A stretch of DNA of 64,000 bases from Achromobacter sp. Marseille-Q4962 (GTDB lineage: Bacteria; Pseudomonadota; Gammaproteobacteria; Burkholderiales; Burkholderiaceae_B). Positions 35,429-43,082 of the stretch are shown piece after piece. The DNA lies in the NCBI RefSeq assembly GCF_943737005.1, contig NZ_CALSFU010000017.1, positions 62,001-126,000 on the forward strand, given 5' to 3'. The position numbers were made by a program, and so were the translations under genes. Under the pieces are notes generated by a model that saw only the letters and a list, made by a program, of their open reading frames with translations, did not search any database and was not told the origin of the DNA. Every line of letters starts with the position of its first letter. Within the stretch, counting starts at the first letter, position 1.

Positions 35429-36340
35429 ATGCGTTACGAGCTTACCGATCTCAGACTCTTTCTTGCCATCGCGGAAGCGCGGAATCTGACCCAGGGCGCC
35501 AACGCCGTTCACCTCACCTCGTCGGCGGCCAGCTACCGCCTGAAGAACCTGGAATTCGCCATGGGCGTGCCGCTCTTCACGCGCGAGGCCCGCGGCATGC
35601 AGCTCACGCCCGCGGGCGAATTCGTGCTCAGGCACGCGCGGGCCCTGCTCGAAGGCGTGGAGCGCATGCACGGCGAAGTCAGCCGCTACGCCAGCGGCCT
35701 GAAGGGCACGGTCAAGCTGCTGGCCAACAGCAGCTCGCTCAACGGATTCATCGTGCCCAGCCTGGGGCGCTTTCTGTCGGCCAATCCCAATGTGAACCTG
35801 CTGGTGGAAGAGCGGTCCAGCAACGCCATCGAAGCCGCCATCGCCAACCAGGAGGCCGATATCGGCATTTTCGCCGGACGCGCGGAATCGGACGGCGTCC
35901 ATGCCGCGCCCTATGCCTGCGACGAGCTCGTCATCGCCGCGCCGGCGGGCCATCCGCTGGCGGCCAACGGGCCGCTGCGCTTTCCCGCCGTGCTGGACAT
36001 GGACTTCGTGTGCATGGACCGGGGCAGCAGCAATACCGTCTTCCTGCGCGATATGGCCAAGCTCGGCGGCAGGACGCTCAATGTGCGCATCCACGCCCAC
36101 AGCTTCGAGGCCGTGCTGTCGCTGGTGGAAGCCGGCGTGGGCATCGCGCTGGTGCCGCGCAGCGTGGCCGCGGCGGCGCTGCGCGAGGGGCGCATCGCCG
36201 CCGCCGCGCTCTGCGAGCCCTGGGCGCGCCGCGAGCTCACCCTGGTGACGCGCGCCGCCTCGCCGCTGTCGCCGTTCGTGACCCAGGTGGCCGAATACCT
36301 GCTCGACGACCCGCTGGTGGCGGCCACCCGCGGGGGCTGA
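35429..36340 (+). CDS. LysR-family transcriptional regulator
   Basis: 303 residues: helix-turn-helix (about 1-60) including LAIAEARNLTQGANAVHLTS, then an effector domain. The start MRYELTDLRLF is the usual LysR beginning; the frame extends 108 codons upstream, but through the AT-richer spacer and without a motif. It converges with the crotonase gene, its stop being only three bases from that gene's stop. It is the likely regulator of the crotonase/Bug/CaiB operon or of the importer on the other side. Confidence 0.87.
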   Translation: MRYELTDLRLFLAIAEARNLTQGANAVHLTSSAASYRLKNLEFAMGVPLFTREARGMQLTPAGEFVLRHARALLEGVERMHGEVSRYASGLKGTVKLLANSSSLNGFIVPSLGRFLSANPNVNLLVEERSSNAIEAAIANQEADIGIFAGRAESDGVHAAPYACDELVIAAPAGHPLAANGPLRFPAVLDMDFVCMDRGSSNTVFLRDMAKLGGRTLNVRIHAHSFEAVLSLVEAGVGIALVPRSVAAAALREGRIAAAALCEPWARRELTLVTRAASPLSPFVTQVAEYLLDDPLVAATRGG

Positions 36341-36343
36341 GCG

Positions 36344-37132
36344 TCAAGACCGGGCGGCGCGCTTGCGCGCCAGGAACTCCTGCATGAACTTCTGCGGCTC
36401 GCCGGTATTGAATGCCTTGCCGAACTCGGCCACGCTGTCGTCGATGGCCTCGTCCACGGGCAGGCTCTCCCAGCGCCGCAGCAGGGTTTTCTGCTGGCGC
36501 ATCGCGGCCGGGCCGCAGGCGGCCAGGCGCGACGCCAGGCCCTGCACCGCCCCGTCCAGCGCCTCGGGGCGCGCCACCTCATGCACCAGCCCCCACTCGC
36601 GCGCGCGCCGCGCGTCGATGAGCTCGCCCGTCAGCAGCATCCAGGCGCTGTTGGCCGCGCCGATCAGCCGGGGCATGAGCGCCGCATGGATGACCGACGG
36701 AATGCCCACCTTCACTTCGGGCATACCGAACTGCGCGTTCTCCGAGCAGACGCGCAGGTCGCAGGCCAGCGCGAATTCCAGCCCCCCGCCCAGGCACCAC
36801 CCCGGAATGCGGGCGATAACCGGCGCCGGAAACAGGCGCACGTCGTCGCACAGGCCGCGCAGGCCGGAAATGAAAGCGCGCGCGCTTTCCTCGTCCAGCG
36901 CCGCCATTTCGGCGATGTCGGCGCCGGCCACGAACGCGCGGTCGCTCTCGCCGCGCACCACCAGCGCGCGCACCGCCGGCGCTTCGCGCAGGGCGGCCAG
37001 GGCGCGGCGCAGATCCTGTATGACCGGCGTGCCCAGGATGTTCAGCGCCCCCGCCTGGGCGATGGTCAGCGTGGCGATGCCGTCGCCGTCCAGCGCGGCG
37101 CGGGCATGAGGCAGGGAATCGAAGTTCTGCAT
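36344..37132 (-). CDS. Enoyl-CoA hydratase/isomerase family protein
   Basis: 262 residues of the crotonase fold. Unlike the other two crotonases in the window, both catalytic glutamates are present, in CLGGGLEFALACDL and QFGMPEVKVG. Oxyanion-hole sequence is DRAFVAGADIAEMAAL. True hydration of a 2-enoyl-CoA is therefore plausible. It is the last gene of a leftward operon with a Bug receptor and a CaiB-type CoA-transferase. Confidence 0.88.
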   Translation of the reverse strand: MQNFDSLPHARAALDGDGIATLTIAQAGALNILGTPVIQDLRRALAALREAPAVRALVVRGESDRAFVAGADIAEMAALDEESARAFISGLRGLCDDVRLFPAPVIARIPGWCLGGGLEFALACDLRVCSENAQFGMPEVKVGIPSVIHAALMPRLIGAANSAWMLLTGELIDARRAREWGLVHEVARPEALDGAVQGLASRLAACGPAAMRQQKTLLRRWESLPVDEAIDDSVAEFGKAFNTGEPQKFMQEFLARKRAARS

Positions 37133-37150
37133 GGGGTCTCTCCCGGATGG

Positions 37151-38155
37151 TTATTGCAGTTTCTGAAAACCGATGTCGCTCACCACTTTGCCCCAATGCG
37201 CGTACGAACGCGACATCAGGCCGGCGAATTCCTCGCGGCTCATCGGACTGGGAATCGCGCCCTGCTTCTCGATGGCGGCGGCGGTCTGCGGATCGGCCAG
37301 CGCCTTGCGCACCGCCGCGTTCAGCCTGTCCAGCACCGGCGCGGGCGTGCCCGCGGGCGCGGCCAGCCCGAACCACGACGGCTGGTTCATCACGGGCAGG
37401 CCCAGCTCGTCATAGGTGGGTACGTCGGGCAGCACGGCGAGCCGCTGGCGGGCAGCCACCGCCAGCGGGCGGATGCGGCCCGCCTGGATCAGCGGATACG
37501 AGGAAGGAATGTTGTCGAACACGGCCTGCACCTGCCCGGCCACCAGGTCGTTGAGCGCCGGCCCCAGGCCCCTGTACGGCACGTGCAGCATACGCGTGCC
37601 GGTGGCGTTCATGAACAGTTCGCCGTTCATGTTGCTCAGGCCGCCGTTGCCCGACGAGCCGTAGGCGTATTTGCCGGGCGCGGATTTCAGCAGGGCCAGG
37701 AAGGCCGGAAAATCGGCCGCGGGCAGCGCGGGGTTCACCACCAGTACGTTGGGCACGTCGGCCAGGTTGCTGATGGGCGCGAAATCCTTGAGGGGGTCGT
37801 ACTGGGTACTGGTGTACACGTTGGGATTGACCGCGTGCGAACTCTCCACGGCCATGACCAGCGTATAGCCGTCGGCGGGCTGCCTGGCGGCGTAGGCGGA
37901 GCCTATGCCGCCGCCCGCGCCGGGCCGGTTCTCCACCACGACGGACTGGCCCAGCGCCTGCCCCATGGCGTTGCCCACCACCCGCGCGATGATGTCGGTG
38001 GTGCCGCCCACGGCATAGGGCACGACAAGCCGGATCGGCTTGTCGGGATAGCCGTCCGCCTGCGCGCCGGGGGCGGCGCCCGCCAGCGCGGCCGCCAGCG
38101 CCAGACCGGCCCAGGCGCGCGGACGGCGCGGATATTGTCGGTACTTGCGTAGCAT
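37151..38155 (-). CDS. TctC/Bug-family periplasmic solute receptor (CaiB-crotonase operon)
   Basis: 334 residues with a signal peptide starting MLRKYRQYPRRPRAWAG and cleaved near AQA-DGYP. Bug motifs are YPDKPIRLVVPYAVGGTTD, VVENRPGAGGGIGSAYAARQ and SSGNGGLSNMNGELFM. It lies between the CoA-transferase and crotonase genes, implying that its ligand is the acid they degrade. No cognate membrane subunits nearby. Confidence 0.9.
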   Translation of the reverse strand: MLRKYRQYPRRPRAWAGLALAAALAGAAPGAQADGYPDKPIRLVVPYAVGGTTDIIARVVGNAMGQALGQSVVVENRPGAGGGIGSAYAARQPADGYTLVMAVESSHAVNPNVYTSTQYDPLKDFAPISNLADVPNVLVVNPALPAADFPAFLALLKSAPGKYAYGSSGNGGLSNMNGELFMNATGTRMLHVPYRGLGPALNDLVAGQVQAVFDNIPSSYPLIQAGRIRPLAVAARQRLAVLPDVPTYDELGLPVMNQPSWFGLAAPAGTPAPVLDRLNAAVRKALADPQTAAAIEKQGAIPSPMSREEFAGLMSRSYAHWGKVVSDIGFQKLQ

Positions 38156-38205
38156 GTCTCTCTCCTTGTGTATGTCTGGTCTTGCCGCGCCGCCGCGCGG
38201 GCAGG

Positions 38206-39372
38206 TTACGCGAACGGATCCGGCCGGTGCTCGTCCAGGAGCGGCGGCGCGGCCGCCAGGCACTGCGGCGGCGAGCCGGCCAGCAAAGGGTTGCGCACCA
38301 GCCGCAACTCGCCCAGCACCGGGTGCGCGGCCGTCTGCACCAGGCCGCGGTGCCGCACCTGCGGGTGCGAAAAAACCTCGTCCAGCGTGTGTATCGGCCC
38401 CCAGGGCACCCCCGCGGCGTCGAAAGCCTGCGTCCAATGCGCGCGCGGGCGGCCCGCCAGCGCCTCGGCGATCGCAGGACGCAGCGTGTCCATGGCGCCC
38501 AGGCGCGCGCTGTTGGAGGCGTAGCGCGGGTCGCTGGCCCATTCCTCGTGCCCGGCGATGGCGGCAAAGCGCGCGAACTGCGCGTCGTTGCCGATGGCGA
38601 GAATGAGGTGTCCGTCGGCGCAGGCGAAGACCTCGTAAGGGGCGCAGTTCGGATGGGCATTGCCGGTGCGGCGCGGCGCCTGCCCCGACACCAGGTAATT
38701 CGCACCCTGGTTGGCGTTGAGCGCCACCGCCACGTCCAGCAGGCAGATGTCCAGCGCCATGCCCTCGCCGGTGTGTTCGCGCTGGCGCAGGGCCGCCAGC
38801 ACCGCCGAGGTGGCGTACATGCCGGTCATCAGGTCCACCACGGCCACGCCGGTGCGCAGCGGGCCGGCGCCCGGCTGGCCGTCGGGCAGCCCGGTGTAGC
38901 TCATGAGCCCGCCCATGCCCTGGAACACATAGTCGTAGCCCGGCTTCTGCGCCAGGGGGCCGGTCTGCCCGTATCCGGTAATGGACAGGTAGATCAGCCG
39001 CGGATTGCGCGCGCGCAGCGTCTCGTAATCCAGGCCGTGTCTGCGCAGGCCGCCCGCCTTGTAGTTCTCCACGAAGATGTCGGCCTGGCCGGCCAGCGCG
39101 CGCACGCGCTCGGCGCCCGCTTCGGTCGAGAAGTCGATGGCCAGGGACTGCTTGCCGCGGTTGCAGGCCATGAAATAGGCCGACATCGAGGCGCCGCCGT
39201 CCGCGGCCGCCAGATCCGGCGGCCCCCAGCCGCGCGTGTCGTCGCCGCGTTCCGGATGCTCGATCTTGACGACCCGCGCTCCCATGTCGGCCAGGTTCTG
39301 CGTGCACCAGGGCCCGGCCAGGATGCGCGACAGATCCACGACCTTCACGCCCCGCAATGCGTGATGAAGCAT
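38206..39372 (-). CDS. CaiB/BaiF CoA-transferase family protein
   Basis: 388 residues. The N-terminus has LRGVKVVDLSRILAGPWCTQ and GARVVKIEHPERGDDTR (CoA binding), and TGVAVVDLMTGMYATSAVLA carries the catalytic aspartate region. First gene of the leftward CoA-transferase/Bug/crotonase operon. It would charge the imported acid with CoA from another thioester. The acid is unknown; formyl- or succinyl-CoA dependence cannot be read. Confidence 0.9.
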   Translation of the reverse strand: MLHHALRGVKVVDLSRILAGPWCTQNLADMGARVVKIEHPERGDDTRGWGPPDLAAADGGASMSAYFMACNRGKQSLAIDFSTEAGAERVRALAGQADIFVENYKAGGLRRHGLDYETLRARNPRLIYLSITGYGQTGPLAQKPGYDYVFQGMGGLMSYTGLPDGQPGAGPLRTGVAVVDLMTGMYATSAVLAALRQREHTGEGMALDICLLDVAVALNANQGANYLVSGQAPRRTGNAHPNCAPYEVFACADGHLILAIGNDAQFARFAAIAGHEEWASDPRYASNSARLGAMDTLRPAIAEALAGRPRAHWTQAFDAAGVPWGPIHTLDEVFSHPQVRHRGLVQTAAHPVLGELRLVRNPLLAGSPPQCLAAAPPLLDEHRPDPFA

Positions 39373-39586
39373 GACTTACTCCTTCTTTGGACAGCCGGGA
39401 AATTATGTCCGGCCGGCCTGCCGGGCAGAAGTCGAATGTTTCGAACGCAATGTTGAAGCGGATCGAACGCGCGCCGTCCGACATTTGCCTGTCAGGCGGG
39501 CCGTGATAAAGTGCCAGCCCTGGCGCGGTCCGAAAGCTGCCTTCCCGCCGCGCCCTGTCTTCGCGCCCCGCGCGCAATCCAACCAG

Positions 39587-40798
39587 ATGCCCCCGACCAA
39601 GCACTCATCCAGCAGCCTGCCCGGCTGGCTCATTCTCATGGGCGCGCTGACCGCCATCGGTCCGTTCGCCATCGACATGTACCTGCCGGCCTTTCCCACC
39701 ATCGCCGCCGATCTCGGCGTGCCGCGCGGCGACGTCGAACGCACGCTCGCGGCCTACCTCATCGGCCTGGCCATGGTGCAGGTGGTCTACGGCCCCATGG
39801 CCGACCGCTACGGCCGCAAGCCGCCGCTGCTGGTGGGCCTGGCGCTCTTCATGGTGGCCTCGCTGGGGTGCGCGCTGGCGGGCTCGGTGGAAGCGCTCAC
39901 GGGCTGGCGCGTGGTGCAGGCCATGGGCGGCGCGGCCGGCATCGTCATTCCGCGCGCGGTGATCCGCGACCACTACGAAACCCACGAGGCGGCGCGCGCC
40001 ATGTCGCTGCTCATGCTCATCATGGGGGTGGCGCCCATCCTCGCCCCCCTGGCCGGCGGCCAACTGCTCGCGCACGGCTCCTGGCGCGGCCTGTTCTGGG
40101 TCATGGTGGCCGGTGGCGCCCTGCTGTTCGTCGCGGTGCTGCGCATCATGACCGAATCGCTGGCGCCGGAGCGCGCCGTGCCGCTGCGCTGGCACACCAT
40201 CCTCGCCAATTACCGTGGGCTGCTCGCACACCGCGGGTTCATGTCGCACGCGCTGGCGGGCGGCTTCGGCCAGGCCGGCATGTTCGCCTACATCATCGGC
40301 TCGCCGCGCGTGTTCATCGAACTCTACGGCGTGCCGCCGCAGTACTACGGCCTGCTCTTCGGCACCAACGCCGCGGCCCTCATCGTCTGCTCCCAGGTCA
40401 GCGCCCGCCTGCTGCGCACCCACACGCCGCGCCAGCTGCAGCGCCGCGCCCTCCATTCGCTGGCCTGCGCCAGCCTCGTCGCGCTGGCCCTGGCGCTGGG
40501 CGGCTGGATGACCCTGCCCCTGCTCATGCCCTGCCTCATCGCCTACATGGGCAGCCAGGGCTTCGTGAACCCCAACTCGGCCGCGCTGGCGCTGGCCGAA
40601 CAGGGCAAGCGCCTGGGCGCGGCCTCGGCCCTGCTGGGCACGCTGCAGCTGTCCTGCGGCGCGCTGGCGGGCTTTGCCGTGAGCGCCTGGCAAACCGACA
40701 GCGCCCTGCCCCTGACGGCCACCCTGGCGGCCTGCGCCTGCCTGTCGTGGCTGGCCGGCCGCGTGGCGCCCGCGCGCATAACCGGAGCACGCGCTTGA
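39587..40798 (+). CDS. Bcr/CflA-type MFS multidrug efflux transporter
   Basis: 403 residues with twelve predicted membrane helices. The motifs FAIDMYLPAFPTIAADLGV near the N-terminus and YGPMADRYGRKPPLL (loop 2-3) are typical of the Bcr/CflA drug exporter group. Start: the first ATG in frame after the upstream non-coding stretch, giving MPPTKHSSSSLPGW. It is a single gene, divergent from the CoA-transferase operon. Substrates unknown; relatives export bicyclomycin or chloramphenicol-like drugs. Confidence 0.88.
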   Translation: MPPTKHSSSSLPGWLILMGALTAIGPFAIDMYLPAFPTIAADLGVPRGDVERTLAAYLIGLAMVQVVYGPMADRYGRKPPLLVGLALFMVASLGCALAGSVEALTGWRVVQAMGGAAGIVIPRAVIRDHYETHEAARAMSLLMLIMGVAPILAPLAGGQLLAHGSWRGLFWVMVAGGALLFVAVLRIMTESLAPERAVPLRWHTILANYRGLLAHRGFMSHALAGGFGQAGMFAYIIGSPRVFIELYGVPPQYYGLLFGTNAAALIVCSQVSARLLRTHTPRQLQRRALHSLACASLVALALALGGWMTLPLLMPCLIAYMGSQGFVNPNSAALALAEQGKRLGAASALLGTLQLSCGALAGFAVSAWQTDSALPLTATLAACACLSWLAGRVAPARITGARA

Positions 40799-40824
40799 TT
40801 CTTCTTCTGTTTTCGTAGTAGAAT
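40795..40824 (+). promoter_or_regulatory. rpmB: Sigma70-type promoter of rpmB-rpmG
   Basis: TTGATT (40795-40800) and TAGAAT (40819-40824) with an 18-bp spacer, right at the end of the MFS gene, in an AT-rich patch. It is the best promoter match in front of the ribosomal genes and implies a leader of about 355 nt. Confidence 0.55.
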
Positions 40825-41187
40825 CGCTTTCTTCACATGAAGTTTCCCGTGCCGGACTACTATGCTTTGTGGTCCAGCACTACTACCCCCACCGTGCAAA
40901 GCCAGGCGGCAGCCAGGCAACCTGGGCGGAATCATCCGGCGCTTCGCATGCGCGGCCGGGCGATTCGGCGGCAGGCCTGCGGTGGGCAGGCAGCGGGTAT
41001 AAGCACTGGGCGGCGGCAGCGCCCTGGTTCTCCGGCCAAGCCGGGCGCCAGGAATACGGCTTCCCCCCTCATCCACTAAGACTGGGTGGCTGGCAAGGCA
41101 GGCGCAACGCGCCCCTTCTGCCGGCGGCGAATACACCCATGTCTGTCCCCCCGGCGATGCACGAAGAACGACTAAAGAGGTGCATCC
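40799..41187 (+). other. 389-bp leader/spacer before rpmB
   Basis: Beyond the promoter the spacer is GC-rich and full of short dyads, for example GGACTAC/GTGGTCC around 40853-40874, CCAGG-CAA-CCTGG at 40913-40925, and GCAGGCCTGC. Short ORFs cross it on both strands without recognisable products. No known riboswitch could be matched. It may be a structured mRNA leader for ribosomal protein L28. Confidence 0.4.
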
Positions 41188-41424
41188 ATGGCACGCGTAT
41201 GCCAAGTGACCGGCAAAGGCCCGATGGTGGGCAACAACGTTTCGCACGCGAACAACAAGACCAAGCGTCGCTTCCTGCCCAACCTGCAATCGCGCCGGTT
41301 CTGGGTCGAAAGCGAAAACCGCTGGGTTCGCCTGCGTGTTTCGGCGAAAGCCATCCGCACGATCGACAAGAACGGCATCGACGCCGTGCTGGCCGAAATG
41401 CGTGCCCGCGGCGAACTGGCCTGA
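41188..41424 (+). CDS. rpmB: 50S ribosomal protein L28
   Basis: 78 residues, full-length L28: [20 protein letters not shown], then [20 protein letters not shown] and [25 protein letters not shown] lies upstream of the ATG. It forms the usual pair with rpmG 37 bases downstream. Confidence 0.98.
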   Translation: MARVCQVTGKGPMVGNNVSHANNKTKRRFLPNLQSRRFWVESENRWVRLRVSAKAIRTIDKNGIDAVLAEMRARGELA

Positions 41425-41461
41425 TCGGCCCGCCGTCCATTTGACATCCTAGGAGCACGAC

Positions 41462-41629
41462 ATGGCCAAAGGTATCCGCGAAAAAATCAAGCTCGAGTCG
41501 ACCGCCGGCACGGGTCATTTCTACACGACCACCAAGAACAAGCGCAACATGCCCGAGAAGATGCTGATCAAGAAATTTGATCCCGTCGCTCGCAAGCACG
41601 TCGAATACAAGGAAACCAAGCTGAAGTAA
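41462..41629 (+). CDS. rpmG: 50S ribosomal protein L33
   Basis: 55 residues: [20 protein letters not shown], then [20 protein letters not shown] and a lysine-rich end. No zinc-ribbon cysteines, so it is the C-minus, zinc-independent form. AGGAG precedes the ATG. Followed by a strong terminator. Confidence 0.98.
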   Translation: MAKGIREKIKLESTAGTGHFYTTTKNKRNMPEKMLIKKFDPVARKHVEYKETKLK

Positions 41630-41648
41630 TTCAGCCGGTCTTCCCGCG

Positions 41649-41676
41649 AAAAGCCCTGCCCGTGCAGGGCTTTTTT
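41649..41676 (+). terminator. Rho-independent terminator of rpmB-rpmG
   Basis: AAGCCCTGC-CCGT-GCAGGGCTT type stem followed by six T, 20 bases after the rpmG stop. Textbook intrinsic terminator. Confidence 0.92.
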
Positions 41677-41765
41677 GCATCCGGCCGCAGCGCACCGCCC
41701 CGCCCGGACGCCGCCCCCAGGACGCCACCCATTGGCGCAACCCGACCCGCGTGCTTCAATGGGGC

Positions 41766-41824
41766 CGGGCCGCGTCAGGCCGGGCCGCGTCAGGCCGGGC
41801 CGCGCAGGCCGGGCCGCGTCAGGC
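41766..41824. repeat. 15-bp tandem repeat upstream of the ABC receptor gene
   Basis: Four consecutive copies of CGGGCCGCGTCAGGC; the third lacks one base. It ends 31 bases before the receptor start and so lies in its promoter or leader region. Copy number could vary. Confidence 0.85.
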
Positions 41825-41855
41825 CTTCCCCTCACCTCTTCTTGCGACACATGCC

Positions 41856-43082
41856 ATGTTACGTCCCTGCCTCACCCTGACGCGCCGCCTGCTGGCGCCC
41901 GCGCTGCTGGCCCTGGCGCTGACGCCGCCCGCCCAGGCCAAAGACAAGGAGCCGCCGATCCGCATCGGCGAGATCAACAACTACAAGGCCATCCCGGCCT
42001 TTCTGGGCCCGTACAAGAAGGGCTGGCAGATGGCGCTGGAAGAGGTCAACGCCCAGGGCGGCGTGCTGGGCCGCAAGATCCAGGTCATCTCGCGCGACGA
42101 CAACGGCAACCCGGGCGACTCCGTGCGCGCCGCGCAGGAACTGCTGGCGCGCGAGAAAGTGGACCTGCTGTTCGGCGGCTTCCTGTCCAACACGGGGCTG
42201 GCGCTGACGGACTTCGCCCGGCAGCAGAAAGTGTTCTTCCTGGCCGCCGAACCGCTCACCGATAAAATCACCTGGCAGGAAGGCAACCGCTACACCTACC
42301 GCCTGCGCCCGTCCACCTGGATGCACGTGGCGGCCCTGGCGCCCAAGGCGCTGGCGCTGCGCAAAAAGCGCTGGGCCATCGTGTACCCCAATTACGAATA
42401 CGGGCAGTCGGCCGTGGCCACGTTCAAGGCCATGATGAAGTCCTTCCAGTCCGACGTGGAATTCGTGGCCGAGCAGGCCGTGCCGCTGGGCAAGGTGGAC
42501 GCTGGCGCCGTGGTGCAGGCCCTGTCCGACGCCAAGCCCGACGCCATTTTCAACGTGCTGTTCGCCGCCGACCTCACGCGCTTCGTGCGCGAAGGCAACA
42601 CGCGCGGCTTGTTCAAGGACATGCCCGTGGTGTCGGTGCTCTCGGGCGAGCCCGAATATCTCGAACCGCTGGGCGCCGATGCGCCGCAGGGCTGGATCGT
42701 CACCGGCTATCCCTGGTATGCCATAGACACCCCCGCCAACAAGACCTTCGTCGAGGCCTACCGCAAGCGCTACAACGAGACGCCCAAGGTCGGCTCGGTG
42801 GTGGGCTACGCCTCGCTCATGTCCATCGTCGAGGGCCTCAAGGCGGCGGGCCAGGTCGATACCGAGAAACTGGTGGACGCCTTCGCCGGCCTCAAGGTGG
42901 ATACGCCCTATGGCCCCATCCAGTACCGCAAGATCGATCACCAGTCCACCATGGGCGTGTACGTGGGCGTCACGGCCGTGGAAGACGGCAAGGGCGTGAT
43001 GAAAGACTTCGCCTACATCGACGGAGCGCGCCTGCAGCCGCCCGATGAGCAGGTGCGCAAGATGCGTCCGGCCGACCGATGA
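41856..43082 (+). CDS. Branched-chain amino acid-type ABC transporter receptor
   Basis: 408 residues with a signal peptide (MLRPCLTLTRRLLAPALLAL, cleaved near AQA-KDKE) and a type 1 periplasmic-binding fold (PBP type I, LivJ-like). Motifs include IRIGEINNYKAIPAFLGPY and ISRDDNGNPGDSVRAAQELL. It overlaps the permease start by ATGA. Ligand not assignable; amides, urea and aromatic compounds are used by relatives as well as amino acids. Confidence 0.88.
   Translation: MLRPCLTLTRRLLAPALLALALTPPAQAKDKEPPIRIGEINNYKAIPAFLGPYKKGWQMALEEVNAQGGVLGRKIQVISRDDNGNPGDSVRAAQELLAREKVDLLFGGFLSNTGLALTDFARQQKVFFLAAEPLTDKITWQEGNRYTYRLRPSTWMHVAALAPKALALRKKRWAIVYPNYEYGQSAVATFKAMMKSFQSDVEFVAEQAVPLGKVDAGAVVQALSDAKPDAIFNVLFAADLTRFVREGNTRGLFKDMPVVSVLSGEPEYLEPLGADAPQGWIVTGYPWYAIDTPANKTFVEAYRKRYNETPKVGSVVGYASLMSIVEGLKAAGQVDTEKLVDAFAGLKVDTPYGPIQYRKIDHQSTMGVYVGVTAVEDGKGVMKDFAYIDGARLQPPDEQVRKMRPADR

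Noticed and set aside
40911-40926. AGCCAGG...CCTGGG resembling the B12-box of cobalamin riboswitches
   Set aside because: The other conserved boxes are absent in the required order, and the stretch is explained by a simple CCAGG hairpin.
40837-41079. 80-codon ORF in the rpmB leader
   Set aside because: No Shine-Dalgarno and no family; the sequence looks like a structured leader.
41751-41855. 35-codon N-terminal extension of the ABC receptor
   Set aside because: It would translate the 15-bp repeat and bury the signal peptide; the ATG at 41856 begins a clean signal peptide.
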